Below, piece after piece: positions 26,565 through 36,107 of a stretch of DNA of 64,000 nucleotides (positions within the stretch are counted from its first letter, which is position 1; each line of letters opens with the position of its first letter). The notes below the pieces were generated by a model. It was not told the origin of the DNA. It did not search any database and saw nothing but the letters and a program-made list of their open reading frames with translations. A program made the position numbers and the translations under genes. The stretch covers positions 186,001 to 250,000 of the forward strand of contig NZ_CP087168.1 in NCBI RefSeq assembly GCF_024748615.1, read 5' to 3'. This DNA comes from Pseudomonas sp. B21-048. GTDB taxonomy: Bacteria > Pseudomonadota > Gammaproteobacteria > Pseudomonadales > Pseudomonadaceae.

Positions 26565-29500
26565 AAGGGAGTTTCAACTTATCCGAATGGGCCCTCAAGC
26601 ATCAGTCGTTTGTCTGGTATTTGATGTTCGTCGCGCTGCTGATGGGCGTGTTCTCGTACCTGAACCTGGGGCGCGAAGAAGACCCCTCGTTCACCATCAA
26701 AACCATGGTGATCCAGACCCGCTGGCCCGGCGCGACCCAGGAAGAAACCCTCAAGCAGGTCACCGACCGGATCGAGAAAAAACTCGAAGAACTCGACTCG
26801 CTCGATTACGTGAAAAGCTACACCCGCCCCGGCGAATCGACGGTCTTCGTTAACCTGCTCGACACCACCAGTGCCAAGGACATCCCGCAAATCTGGTACC
26901 AGGTGCGCAAGAAGATAAACGACATTCGCGGTGACTTCCCGCAAGGCCTGCAAGGGCCGGGCTTCAACGATGAGTTCGGCGACGTATTCGGTTCGGTGTA
27001 TGCCTTTACCTCCGACGGCCTGTCGATGCGCCAGTTGCGCGATTACGTGGAACAGGTGCGTGCCGAAATCCGCGAAGTCCCGGGGTTGGGTAAGGTCGAG
27101 ATGGTCGGCGAGCAGGATGAAGTCCTTTACCTGAACTTCTCCCCCCGCAAACTGGCCGCCCTCGGCATTGATCGGCGCGAGGTGGTGCAGACCCTGCAAT
27201 CGCAGAACGCTGTGACCCCGGCCGGGGTGATCGAGGCTGGTCCGGAGCGGATTTCGGTGCGGACGTCGGGGCAGTTTGCCTCTGAAAAAGATCTGGCCAA
27301 CGTTAACCTGAAGCTCAACGACCGCTTCTACCGACTGGCCGACATCGCCAACATCAGCCGTGGCTACGTCGATCCGTCGACCCCGGAGTTTCGCTTCAAC
27401 GGTCAGCCAGCCATCGGCCTGGCGATCGCCATGAAAAAGGGCGGCAACATTCAGGACTTCGGCAAGGCGCTGCACCTGCGCATGGATGAGCTGACGGCTG
27501 ACCTGCCGGTGGGCGTCGGTGTACACACCGTTTCCGACCAGGCTGTCGTGGTGGAAGAAGCCGTCGGCGGCTTCACCAGTGCGTTGTTCGAAGCGGTGGT
27601 GATCGTACTGATTGTCAGCTTCGTCAGTCTCGGTGTACGCGCCGGATTGGTGGTGGCGTGTTCGATTCCGTTGGTGCTGGCGATGGTCTTCCTCTTCATG
27701 GAATACAGCGGCATCACCATGCAGCGGATTTCCCTTGGTGCGCTGATCATCGCCCTCGGCCTGCTGGTGGACGACGCGATGATCACGGTCGAGATGATGG
27801 TCACGCGCCTGGAAATGGGCGAAACCAAAGAGCAGGCGGCGACTTTCGCCTACACCTCGACCGCATTCCCGATGCTCACCGGCACGTTGGTCACCGTCGC
27901 CGGTTTCGTGCCGATCGGCTTGAACGCCAGCTCCGCCGGTGAGTACACCTTCACGCTGTTCGCGGTGATCGCGGTGGCCATGCTGGTGTCATGGATCGTC
28001 GCCGTGCTGTTCGCCCCGGTGCTCGGTGTGCACATTCTGAGCGCCAAGGTGAAGCCTCACGACGCAGAGCCAGGGCGCATCGGTCGGGCGTTCAATGGCG
28101 GCCTGCTCTGGGCCATGCGCAATCGCTGGTGGGCCATCGGCATCACCGTGGCGCTGTTTGTGCTCTCGGTGTTTTCCATGCAGTTCGTGCAGAACCAGTT
28201 CTTCCCGTCCTCGGATCGCCCGGAAATCCTTGTCGACCTGAACCTGCCGCAAAACGCCTCGATTGCCGAAACTCGCATGGTCGTTAATAAGCTCGAAGCA
28301 ACGCTCAAAGATGACCCGGACATCGTGCGCTGGAGCACCTACATCGGCGAGGGCGCGATCCGTTTCTATCTGCCCCTCGACCAGCAATTGCAGAACCCGT
28401 ACTACGCGCAACTGGTGATCGTCAGCAAAGGCAAGTCACGCCCAGCCTTGACTGCTCGTTTGCAAAAACGCCTGCGTGAAGAGTTCGTCGGTGTCGGCAG
28501 TTACGTCCAGGCTCTGGAAATGGGCCCGCCGGTGGGGCGGCCGATTCAGTACCGGGTCAGCGGCAAAGACATCGATCAGGTGCGCAAACACGCTATCGCC
28601 CTGGCCACCGAACTGGATAAGAACTCGCACATCGGCGAAATCATTTACGACTGGAACGAGCCGGGCAAAGTGCTGCGCATCGACATCGCCCAGGACAAGG
28701 CGCGGCAATTGGGGTTGTCGTCGGAAGACGTGGCGAGCTTGATGAACAGCATCGTCGTCGGTTCGCCGGTGACGCAGGTCGATGACGATATCTACCTGAT
28801 CGACGTGGTCGGCCGCGCTGAAGATGCTGAGCGCGGTAGTCCGGAAACGTTGCAGAACTTGCAGATCGTCACTCCTGGCGGCACTTCGATTCCGCTGCTG
28901 GCGTTTGCCACGGTGCGGTATGAGCTCGAGCAGCCGCTGGTGTGGCGTCGCGATCGCAAACCGACCATCACCATCAAGGCCGCGGTACGCGACGAGATTC
29001 AGCCGACCGACCTGGTGAAACAACTGCAACCGGACATCGATAAATTCGCCGCCAGTTTGCCGGTGGGCTACAAAGTCGCCACCGGCGGTACGGTGGAGGA
29101 AAGCGGCAAGGCCCAGGGGCCGATTGCCAAGGTCGTGCCGTTGATGCTGTTTTTGATGGCGACCTTCCTGATGATCCAGTTGCACAGCGTGCAGAAGCTG
29201 TTCCTGGTGGCCAGCGTCGCGCCGCTCGGGCTGATCGGCGTGGTGCTGGCGCTAATCCCGACCGGTACGCCGATGGGCTTCGTGGCGATCCTCGGGATTC
29301 TGGCGTTGATCGGGATCATCATCCGCAACTCGGTGATTCTGGTGACCCAGATCGACTCTTTCGAGAAGAGCGGCTACACGCCGTGGGACGCGGTGGTGCA
29401 GGCCACGGAACATCGTCGCCGACCGATTTTGCTGACGGCGGCGGCGGCGAGCCTGGGGATGATCCCGATTGCCCGGGAAGTGTTCTGGGGGCCGATGGCG

Positions 29501-29605
29501 TACGCGATGATTGGCGGGATCATCATCGCGACGTTGCTGACGCTGCTGTTTTTACCGGCGCTGTATGTGGCCTGGTACAAAATCCGCGAACCGAAGTCTG
29601 CCTAA
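26561..29605 (+). CDS. triC: RND efflux pump (TriC-like)
   Basis: Proton-driven inner-membrane pump of 1014 residues with the standard 12 membrane helices and two large periplasmic loops. The first helix follows SFNLSEWALKHQSF. Helix 4 carries the proton-relay acidic pair in ALGLLVDDAMITVE (consecutive Asp residues as in AcrB D407/D408). IQTRWPGATQEETLKQVTDRIEK is the usual porter-domain start. No outer-membrane channel gene follows, so it must borrow one from elsewhere, as TriABC does with OpmH. A family-A repeat two bases after the stop probably ends the transcript. Confidence 0.85.
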   Translation: MKGSFNLSEWALKHQSFVWYLMFVALLMGVFSYLNLGREEDPSFTIKTMVIQTRWPGATQEETLKQVTDRIEKKLEELDSLDYVKSYTRPGESTVFVNLLDTTSAKDIPQIWYQVRKKINDIRGDFPQGLQGPGFNDEFGDVFGSVYAFTSDGLSMRQLRDYVEQVRAEIREVPGLGKVEMVGEQDEVLYLNFSPRKLAALGIDRREVVQTLQSQNAVTPAGVIEAGPERISVRTSGQFASEKDLANVNLKLNDRFYRLADIANISRGYVDPSTPEFRFNGQPAIGLAIAMKKGGNIQDFGKALHLRMDELTADLPVGVGVHTVSDQAVVVEEAVGGFTSALFEAVVIVLIVSFVSLGVRAGLVVACSIPLVLAMVFLFMEYSGITMQRISLGALIIALGLLVDDAMITVEMMVTRLEMGETKEQAATFAYTSTAFPMLTGTLVTVAGFVPIGLNASSAGEYTFTLFAVIAVAMLVSWIVAVLFAPVLGVHILSAKVKPHDAEPGRIGRAFNGGLLWAMRNRWWAIGITVALFVLSVFSMQFVQNQFFPSSDRPEILVDLNLPQNASIAETRMVVNKLEATLKDDPDIVRWSTYIGEGAIRFYLPLDQQLQNPYYAQLVIVSKGKSRPALTARLQKRLREEFVGVGSYVQALEMGPPVGRPIQYRVSGKDIDQVRKHAIALATELDKNSHIGEIIYDWNEPGKVLRIDIAQDKARQLGLSSEDVASLMNSIVVGSPVTQVDDDIYLIDVVGRAEDAERGSPETLQNLQIVTPGGTSIPLLAFATVRYELEQPLVWRRDRKPTITIKAAVRDEIQPTDLVKQLQPDIDKFAASLPVGYKVATGGTVEESGKAQGPIAKVVPLMLFLMATFLMIQLHSVQKLFLVASVAPLGLIGVVLALIPTGTPMGFVAILGILALIGIIIRNSVILVTQIDSFEKSGYTPWDAVVQATEHRRRPILLTAAAASLGMIPIAREVFWGPMAYAMIGGIIIATLLTLLFLPALYVAWYKIREPKSA

Positions 29606-29606
29606 T

Positions 29607-29637
29607 GATCGTTCCCACGCAGAGCATGGGAACGATC
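29607..29637. repeat. palindromic repeat, family A (single hairpin)
   Basis: GATCGTTCCCACG and CATGGGAACGATC form a near-perfect hairpin between the efflux operon and the convergent methyltransferase stop; likely acts as terminator for both. Confidence 0.85.
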
Positions 29638-30265
29638 AGTCGGCTCGACGCCAAACACTCGCCAACCAAGGCTGCTGTTCCCGCGGCAGCCCCGCCGGCC
29701 GGTAGTAATGCTCAAGCTCCACAAACCCCGCCTCAGTCAGCAGTTCCTGCCACGCCTGAAGATCGTAATACGCCCCATACCGCGGCCCGTTCCAGCCTTC
29801 CTGGTTCTCTCCACGCGGATTGGAGCTGAACAACACACCGCCCGGCTTCAACGCCTCGCGCAGCTGCTTCAACACCCGAGGCAATTCCTGACTAGGGATG
29901 TGGAACAGCACCGCATTGGCAAAAATCCCGTCAAACCGCTCGGCCGGCAGATCGAGTTTCAGAAAGTCCTGCTGCCAGACTTCGCAACCACTGTCCTCTC
30001 GGGCCATCTGCGCAAGCTTTTCCGAACCGTCGAGGCCGACGGCGGTATGGCCCAGGCGTGTGAAGGTTTTAAGGTCACGGCCAGGGCCGCAGCCAAAGTC
30101 GAGAAGGGTGAACGGCGCCTCACCCTGAATATGCCGCAGCAGGGCATCGATGTTCTGGCTGACATCGTGATCGCGAGTGCCTTCACGGAAATCTTCGGCC
30201 ACCGCGTTGTAATGGCCCAGGGTAGTGGAGGTGATCTGCTCCAGATCGGCGGGAGTCTGTTTCAT
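29636..30265 (-). CDS. class I SAM-dependent methyltransferase
   Basis: This 209-residue methyltransferase has motif I LLDFGCGPGRDLK (SAM binding), the ribose-binding acidic residue in VGLDGS, and FDGIFANAVLFHIP as motif IV. It resembles TehB/UbiE-type small-molecule methyltransferases; the substrate is unknown. The frame opens 54 codons earlier through a REP pair, so I take the ATG at 30265. It is transcribed alone, away from a family-B repeat. Confidence 0.85.
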   Translation of the reverse strand: MKQTPADLEQITSTTLGHYNAVAEDFREGTRDHDVSQNIDALLRHIQGEAPFTLLDFGCGPGRDLKTFTRLGHTAVGLDGSEKLAQMAREDSGCEVWQQDFLKLDLPAERFDGIFANAVLFHIPSQELPRVLKQLREALKPGGVLFSSNPRGENQEGWNGPRYGAYYDLQAWQELLTEAGFVELEHYYRPAGLPREQQPWLASVWRRAD

Positions 30266-30333
30266 GGTCGGCTGCGCAGGCAATGGGGATTCGCCGAATA
30301 TACGCCATGACGCCGGGGGCTGCTGCGCAGCCA

Positions 30334-30419
30334 TTCGCGGGCAAGCCTCGCTCCTACAGGGGGCCAGTGATCGCCAGAACCACATAACTCCTGTAGGAGC
30401 GAGGCTTGCCCGCGAAGGC
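30334..30419. repeat. REP pair, family B
   Basis: ATTCGCGGGCAAGCCTCGCT faces AGCGAGGCTTGCCCGCGAAG across about 45 bases, between the methyltransferase start and the DUF3077 stop. Confidence 0.9.
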
Positions 30420-30452
30420 AATATCACTGACGACCAATGACTCAGGCCAGAT

Positions 30453-30809
30453 TCAGCTTTGCTTCATCCCCAGACATTCAATGGACCGATCAACCATCGT
30501 CTTGGCAATCTCCAGCAAATGCCAAACGGAAAACACCAATGCCCGATCGGCCCCCTTGAGCTGATCGCCACACTGATATGCCGTGACCGAGGCGCAGCGC
30601 AGCAGATCGGCGACGTAAAGCTGGGTATCCTCGAAGCTCACGTCTTTGCTGACGTTGTAGAAGCGAAATTCGTCGGGCGGTGAGGGCTGATCGCCGGTGA
30701 GGTAGAAATCAATCGCACGGTAGAGCGCCGATCGATCCCTGAGCGGATCTTCAGTGGCGGTTTCGTTGGTGGGTGTTTCGGGAGGTGGATCGGGTACGGA
30801 TTTTTTCAT
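30453..30809 (-). CDS. DUF3077-type small protein
   Basis: This 118-residue protein has a Pro/Thr-rich acidic N-terminus (KKSVPDPPPETPTNE) and a helical C-terminal half. The pattern there (VSFEDTQLYVADLLRCASVTA... GADRALVFSVWHLLEIAKTMVDRSI) is that of the Pseudomonas DUF3077 family. Function is unknown. A good AGGAG site precedes the ATG. It is divergent from the structured RNA and the RHS gene; small proteins of this kind often sit near RHS genes in Pseudomonas, but no functional link is established. Confidence 0.75.
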   Translation of the reverse strand: MKKSVPDPPPETPTNETATEDPLRDRSALYRAIDFYLTGDQPSPPDEFRFYNVSKDVSFEDTQLYVADLLRCASVTAYQCGDQLKGADRALVFSVWHLLEIAKTMVDRSIECLGMKQS

Positions 30810-30844
30810 GTGTTGCTCCTATTGCTACATGGGAGCCATCACTT

Positions 30845-31040
30845 ATCGCCTACTAAACGATTGGGTGGCGGCTGCGCGCAGGTTAGTAGGCCGGTCAATA
30901 GGAAAACCGGTGCACCCGAAGGTGCCCCACGCACAGCCACCATATTCTGCATGCGGCAAACATTGCCGGACATGAGCATGGAATCGCTATGCGCCTATTG
31001 ATCCGGGCTACTAAACCCGATCACTGATGAGCAGTGACGG
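30845..31040 (+). ncRNA. structured RNA element resembling C4 antisense RNA
   Basis: About 195 bases of dense, mostly perfect base pairing without an open frame. CTACTAA (30850-30856) pairs with TTAGTAG (30883-30889), and the same CTACTAA recurs at 31008-31014. CCGGT pairs with ACCGG (30891-30910), GCACC-CGAA-GGTGC forms a tetraloop hairpin (30912-30925), CAATAGG (30896-30902) pairs long-range with CCTATTG (30994-31000), and CACTG-ATGAG-CAGTG is a hairpin (31022-31036). The mutually exclusive pairings and wording recall the C4 antisense RNAs of P1-like phages, which control an expression leader in trans. The strand is assumed plus because the RHS gene follows. Family membership is from memory only. 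Confidence 0.5.
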
Positions 31041-31324
31041 ACCGAGACTAGCCACGGAATTTGGCAGGCGCAAGCGAGCGGAATGATCTAGGAAACGTCC
31101 TGCAAAAGAAAGGGATCGGGCCTGCTGGCACTCTGATTTTCTTGTGCGAAAACTTCCCTTCAGGGGTCGGCGATTACCTGTGGCAGACGCGCTTGGCGAG
31201 GGAGCTTGCTCCCGCTCGATTGGGTAGCGATCGAAATACCTGCCGTCCCGAATATGGCTACCTGTTAGTTCTTACAGTATCGCCTTAGCCGATAAGGGTT
31301 CATATTTTTCCTCGTCTACGAACG

Positions 31325-34255
31325 ATGGCTGCTGTAATGCGAACTAACCATGATTTTGCTACCCCAGCTCTATCGGTCAAAGACCCGCGTGGGTTGGTGA
31401 TCCGTAGCGTGGGCTACTGCCGCCATCCGGACAAACCAGGCATCGAGTCGCGCGTCAGTCGGCAAATTTTCGACACCGCGGGGCGGTTGATTCAGTCGTG
31501 GGACCCAAGATTGTGGGGAACGTCGCCGAAACCAAATGTGGCCACGATCCACGGCCTGAACGACCAGCCTTTGCTGTCGAACAGCGTGGATGCCGGGTGG
31601 CAGTTGAGCCTTTTGGATCAGGCTGGTTCGCCGCGTTTGTTCTGGGACGGTCGAGGTAACAAGCGGCACATTGACTATGACGATCAACAACGGCCGATAA
31701 CCGTCACGGAACAGGCGGCTGGACAACGGCCACACGTGGTGGAGCGGTTGACCTATGGCGGCGTCGGCCCAGTGTTCACCGAACACAATCAGTGCGGGCG
31801 ACTGATCCGTCACGACGATCCTGCGGGTTCTCAACTCATCGGCGACTACGGTCTGGCGGGTTCAGTGTTGATGGAAAGCCGACGACTCCTTACTGAACTT
31901 GAAACACCCGACTGGCCTGACGAGCTAGAGTCCCGGGACGAGTTGCTGGAAGATCAGTCGTTTGTCACTCACTACGCCTTCCTTCCTACGGGTGAGATTC
32001 AACGTCAGACCGATGCCAAGGGGAATATCCGAACCTTTGGCTATGACGTGGCGGGCACGCTCGGTGAAGTCGGGCTGCTACTGGTTGGGGATGGCAAGCA
32101 ACCGCAATGTCTGGTCAGCAACATTCGCTACAACGCCGATGGCCAGATCGAAAGCGAAACGGCGGGCAATGGCGTTGAAACGCGAGTTGAGTACGACGCC
32201 GAGAACGGTCGTTTGACAAGGCTAGTGGCGGCGGTAGGGAATCAAAAGCCATTGCAGGACCTGAACTACCTCTACGATCCGATAGGTAACATTGTCGAGG
32301 TGGAAGACAAGTCCCAATCCGTGATGCATTTCAACAACCAGCGTATTGAGCCGATCAACCGCTACCGCTATGACAGCCTGTATCAACTGATCGAAGCCAA
32401 GGGCTGGGAAGTCACCAACCCAAGCCACGGACCTGCGTTACCGCAATTATTGCCTACACCGCTGGACCCCAATCAGCGGCGCAATTACACACAGCAATTC
32501 GACTATGATCCAGCGGGCAATTTGATCTCTCGTCACCACAGCGGTGCTCCCGGTTTCTCGATGTTCACCTCTGTGGGCAGTAACCGAAGCCTGGCTCAAC
32601 GGGATGATGGTTCATTGCCAGACGAACCTGAAATCGCCTCCGGTTTCGATGCCTGTGGCAACCTGCTGGAGCTGCAGCGCGGGCAAGCCATGGTTTGGGA
32701 TATTCGCAACCAGTTGAGCCGGGTGACCCTGATCGAGCGTGAGGGTGAACCCGACGATTACGAATGTTATGTCTACGACCGCCCCGGTCATCGGTTACGC
32801 AAGGTGCATTTCAACCAGACCAATCGCCGAACCCTGCGAGCTGAAGTCTGTTACTTGCCGGGCCTGGAAGTCCGCCGACATGCTGATGGCGAGGAGTACC
32901 ATGTGATCTGCGTCGAAGCAGGGCGCAGTAGTGTGCGGGCACTGCATTGGCCCGAGGGCACCCTTGACGATCAACTGCGCTACAGCCTCGACGATCACCT
33001 CGGTTCAAGCACGTTGGAATTGGACGATGAGGCAGGCGTGCTGACCCAGGAGCACTATTACCCTTTTGGTGGCACGGCGTGTTGGGCGGGTAAAAGTGCG
33101 TTGGTGGCAAAGTACAAAAGCGTTCGGTATTCGGAGAAAGAGCGGGATGCGACCGGTCTTTACTGCTATGGGTTTCGGTATTACGCCCCCTGGTTGCAAC
33201 GTTGGATAAGTCCGGATCCGGCATGGGATGGGCTCAATGCATTCGAGATGGTCGGGAACAGTCCTCTGAATTTTTTTGACCCCGACGGTTTGACAAGAGA
33301 GGCGGCGAGTAAGAGGTGGAGAGCGGCCTATGATGCGGTGGCGGCCACTAACTCGGGGGTTCGGGTTCGAACCGTTGTGCCGGGAATAATCGCAGTTGAT
33401 GTTGTCGGAGGAAATGAACTCTTCAATCGCATGGGCATTGGGCTCACACGTGACGTCAACAGCGACAGAAGGCTTTCGTATTTGTCCATTGATGCCTCTC
33501 TGAAAGGAAAAGTTTCGGGAGGTGTTCGCCCGGTTTATCTCAAAAGTTTGTCGGGGGCAGCTATCAAGTCTGAGGCTCGGAAAAAAAACGCCGGTGCGAT
33601 GGCCTATATAAACGGCGGCTTTTTCAACATGGGGGGAGGGGCGAGTAAGGATGCCCCTGGTTATGCATCCGTTGGCCACAACGTCATTGATGGTCGCCCA
33701 AGGGAACATGCCAGTATTCCTCAAGACTATCGCTCAAGTTATGTGAAGATCCGGATGGATGACCTTTCGATGATTCATTCCGGGCCTTTGCTTTCAGACA
33801 ACGGCAAGGCTACCTTCCCCCAGCAAATGCTGAGTCAGCCGCAGTTTCAGTTTAGCGACCAGACCGGCACGCCGGGCAAGCTGGGTCATGCGAGCGCGCC
33901 CAATGCTCGCTCCGGCATCAGCCTTCCTGATCCAGACGCAGGTGGGCAGCGCACACGGCTGGCAATGGGCTCTACCAAGGGGCGAACCTATGAATCTCCC
34001 GGTTACACCATGCCCGAATGGTCCATGGTTATGGCCAAACTCGACAGATTGAACGGTTCGGGCTGGCAATCAGTGAATCTTGATGGAGGGTATTCGACTG
34101 TCCTGGGGGTTATCGGTGCCGAAGGTCAATCTCTCATGACGCGGTCATATCCTGGTGCGCCAAATAGGGCCGTTGGAAACTTCATAGCCTACTACCAGAA
34201 GTCCCCCGGTTTTTCTCAACGACTGTCCAGCACCGTTCAAAGGTGGTTTTCGTGA
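31325..34255 (+). CDS. RHS/TccC-like toxin protein with C-terminal phosphodiester-glycosidase (NAGPA) domain
   Basis: This 976-residue protein starts like insecticidal toxin-complex C subunits (LSVKDPRGLVIRSVGYCRHP), runs through YD repeats (YDPIGNIVEVED, YDPAGNLISRHH) and ends its shell with the RHS core close RYYAPWLQRWISPDPAWDGL ... DPDG (residues 652-655). The remaining 320 residues are a different, AT-richer domain. AYINGGFFN (760-768) and VNLDGGYST (917-925) with a final RAVGNFIAYY are the hallmarks of the NAGPA/DUF2233 phosphodiester glycosidase family. I infer the RHS shell encloses and delivers this enzyme as its variable effector. There is no TcA/TcB partner, signal peptide or immunity gene nearby. 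No clear ribosome site precedes the ATG. Confidence 0.82.
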   Translation: MAAVMRTNHDFATPALSVKDPRGLVIRSVGYCRHPDKPGIESRVSRQIFDTAGRLIQSWDPRLWGTSPKPNVATIHGLNDQPLLSNSVDAGWQLSLLDQAGSPRLFWDGRGNKRHIDYDDQQRPITVTEQAAGQRPHVVERLTYGGVGPVFTEHNQCGRLIRHDDPAGSQLIGDYGLAGSVLMESRRLLTELETPDWPDELESRDELLEDQSFVTHYAFLPTGEIQRQTDAKGNIRTFGYDVAGTLGEVGLLLVGDGKQPQCLVSNIRYNADGQIESETAGNGVETRVEYDAENGRLTRLVAAVGNQKPLQDLNYLYDPIGNIVEVEDKSQSVMHFNNQRIEPINRYRYDSLYQLIEAKGWEVTNPSHGPALPQLLPTPLDPNQRRNYTQQFDYDPAGNLISRHHSGAPGFSMFTSVGSNRSLAQRDDGSLPDEPEIASGFDACGNLLELQRGQAMVWDIRNQLSRVTLIEREGEPDDYECYVYDRPGHRLRKVHFNQTNRRTLRAEVCYLPGLEVRRHADGEEYHVICVEAGRSSVRALHWPEGTLDDQLRYSLDDHLGSSTLELDDEAGVLTQEHYYPFGGTACWAGKSALVAKYKSVRYSEKERDATGLYCYGFRYYAPWLQRWISPDPAWDGLNAFEMVGNSPLNFFDPDGLTREAASKRWRAAYDAVAATNSGVRVRTVVPGIIAVDVVGGNELFNRMGIGLTRDVNSDRRLSYLSIDASLKGKVSGGVRPVYLKSLSGAAIKSEARKKNAGAMAYINGGFFNMGGGASKDAPGYASVGHNVIDGRPREHASIPQDYRSSYVKIRMDDLSMIHSGPLLSDNGKATFPQQMLSQPQFQFSDQTGTPGKLGHASAPNARSGISLPDPDAGGQRTRLAMGSTKGRTYESPGYTMPEWSMVMAKLDRLNGSGWQSVNLDGGYSTVLGVIGAEGQSLMTRSYPGAPNRAVGNFIAYYQKSPGFSQRLSSTVQRWFS

Positions 34256-34308
34256 ACGTCAGCGTATGAGAACAAGCGGTGTGTTTGAGCAGGCGTTCAC
34301 TGGATATG

Positions 34309-34338
34309 TCTGAGCGGGAGTGGGCATGCCTGCTCAGA
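34309..34338. terminator. hairpin between RHS gene and metI
   Basis: TCTGAGC and GCTCAGA are perfect arms (34309-34315, 34332-34338) with inner GGG/CCT pairing, between the convergent RHS and metI genes. No T-run; probably a Rho-aided or bidirectional terminator. Confidence 0.5.
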
Positions 34339-34349
34339 CTCAACACAGA

Positions 34350-34994
34350 TCAACGCTTGTTGAGGCCCCGCGCCAACCGATCCCCACCCAACTGAATCAC
34401 CGCCACCAACACCACCAGCAACACAATCACCGTCAACATGATCTGGCTATCAAACCGCTGATACCCGTACCGATAAGCAATATCCCCCAACCCACCGGCC
34501 CCAATCGCCCCGGCCATGGCCGACGAATTGATCATCGTCACCAATGTAATCGTGAACCCACCGACAATCCCCGGCAGCGCTTCGGGCAGCAGCACATGCC
34601 AGACGATGTGCCAGCGTCGGCAGCCCATTGCCTGCGCCGCTTCAATCAACCCATGGTCGACCTCGCGCAAACTGACCTCGGCGATGCGCGCAAAGAACGG
34701 CGTGGCCGCTATGGTCAGCGGCACCACGGCAGCCCACACGCCGTAAGTGGTGCCAACGATCAACCGGGTAAACGGAATCAACGCCACCATCAAAATCAAA
34801 AACGGAATCGAGCGAAACAGGTTCACAAACGCACCCAACGCGCGATTCAGCGCTGGTGCTTCGTAGATCCCGCCCTTGGAACTGGTGACCAGAATCACCG
34901 CCAACGGAATGCCCGCCAACAGCGCAATCAACGACGACACACCCACCATCAAAAACGTATCAATAAAACCCTGAAGCAACCGATCAAACCACAT
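34350..34994 (-). CDS. metI: methionine ABC transporter permease
   Basis: Membrane subunit of a D/L-methionine-type importer. The 214-residue length, five helices and the EAA loop ([27 protein letters not shown]) are normal for MetI. Its start overlaps the metN stop by 11 bases. Third gene of metQNI on the minus strand; a desulfonation-type monooxygenase locus stands upstream, so the imported compound may be a methionine-like or other organosulfur molecule. Confidence 0.93.
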   Translation of the reverse strand: MWFDRLLQGFIDTFLMVGVSSLIALLAGIPLAVILVTSSKGGIYEAPALNRALGAFVNLFRSIPFLILMVALIPFTRLIVGTTYGVWAAVVPLTIAATPFFARIAEVSLREVDHGLIEAAQAMGCRRWHIVWHVLLPEALPGIVGGFTITLVTMINSSAMAGAIGAGGLGDIAYRYGYQRFDSQIMLTVIVLLVVLVAVIQLGGDRLARGLNKR

Positions 34995-36105
34995 AACCCA
35001 GCACCTCCACCTGTTGCGCCCAGTGGCCAGCGCGCTGACGCAGCTCCTCGGCGCCGAGGGACGAATCGGTCACCGCCAACAGCAATTGCCCGAGCGCATG
35101 CCCCAGAATCCGTTCCACGCCCCCTTGCAGCAAGCGCACGCGGCCACCGAGGGCGCTGAACAGCGCCGCCAGGTCTGGCTCGTCACTCGCGCTGCCGGTG
35201 AATTGCAAACGCAGCACCACGGCGGCGTCCGAAGACTGCGGCTGCTCCCGCAAGCGGCTTTTCAGCTCTTCCGGCAGACTGTGTTGCAGCGGCGCGAGCA
35301 AGGTCTTGCTGACCTCATGTTGCGGGTTGCCAAAAACTTCCCAGACCGGCCCTTGCTCGACGATTCGCCCGTGTTCCAGCACCACCACCCGATCACAGAT
35401 ATCGCGGATCACCGCCATCTCGTGAGTGATCAGCACGATGGTCAGGCCTAGGCGCTGATTGATCTCGCGCAGCAGGCCGAGGATCGATTGCGTGGTCTCC
35501 GGATCCAGCGCCGAAGTCGCCTCGTCACACAGCAGAATCTCCGGGTCATGCACCAGCGCGCGGGCGATGCCGACGCGCTGTTTCTGCCCGCCGGAAAGTT
35601 GCGCCGGGTAGGCTTTGTGCTTCTCTTGCAGGCCGACCAGTTCCAGCAGTTCGCGGACTTTGCGCTCGCGCTGTTCCTTGGGCACGCCGGCGACTTTCAG
35701 CGGCAATTCGACGTTCTGCCAAACCGTTTTGGCCGACATCAGATTGAAGTGCTGGAAGATCATGCCAATCCGTCGCCGCAGCGCCACCAAGCGGTCTTCA
35801 TCGAACTCGCCGATGTCGACCTGATCGATCAGCACCCGCCCGCTGCTCGGTTGTTCGAGGCGGTTGATGGTGCGGATCAGCGACGACTTGCCGGCACCGC
35901 TGCGGCCGATGATGCCGAACACTTCGCCGCGCTGGATCGCCAGGTCGATGCCGTGCAAGGCCGCCACCGGACCTTGTTGGCCATTGTAGGTTTTGCCCAG
36001 GCCGATGAAGCGCACGTGGGCGCGATTGAGGTCTGGGTGCAGTTCGGTTTGTGTGGCGTTATGTGGCTCCGGAAGTTCCAGTCGCCGTTGGATCGCGGCC
36101 GTCAT
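34984..36105 (-). CDS. metN: methionine ABC transporter ATP-binding protein
   Basis: ATPase of the MetNQI importer, 373 residues. It has Walker [11 protein letters not shown]-loop [12 protein letters not shown], signature [15 protein letters not shown], Walker [13 protein letters not shown] and the H-loop ITHEMAVI. The C-terminal ACT-like C2 domain (from about residue 285), which gives methionine feedback in E. coli MetN, is present. A TTG five codons upstream is possible; the ATG at 36105 starts two bases after the metQ stop, fitting coupled translation. Confidence 0.93.
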   Translation of the reverse strand: MTAAIQRRLELPEPHNATQTELHPDLNRAHVRFIGLGKTYNGQQGPVAALHGIDLAIQRGEVFGIIGRSGAGKSSLIRTINRLEQPSSGRVLIDQVDIGEFDEDRLVALRRRIGMIFQHFNLMSAKTVWQNVELPLKVAGVPKEQRERKVRELLELVGLQEKHKAYPAQLSGGQKQRVGIARALVHDPEILLCDEATSALDPETTQSILGLLREINQRLGLTIVLITHEMAVIRDICDRVVVLEHGRIVEQGPVWEVFGNPQHEVSKTLLAPLQHSLPEELKSRLREQPQSSDAAVVLRLQFTGSASDEPDLAALFSALGGRVRLLQGGVERILGHALGQLLLAVTDSSLGAEELRQRAGHWAQQVEVLGYVV

Positions 36106-36107
36106 AC

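Noticed and set aside
30845..34255. C4-like RNA plus RHS as part of a prophage
   Set aside because: No integrase, capsid, lysis or repressor genes are nearby; only the RNA resembles a phage element.
34320..35159. Long plus-strand frame over metI/metN
   Set aside because: His/Gln/Pro-rich shadow of two well-recognised genes on the minus strand.
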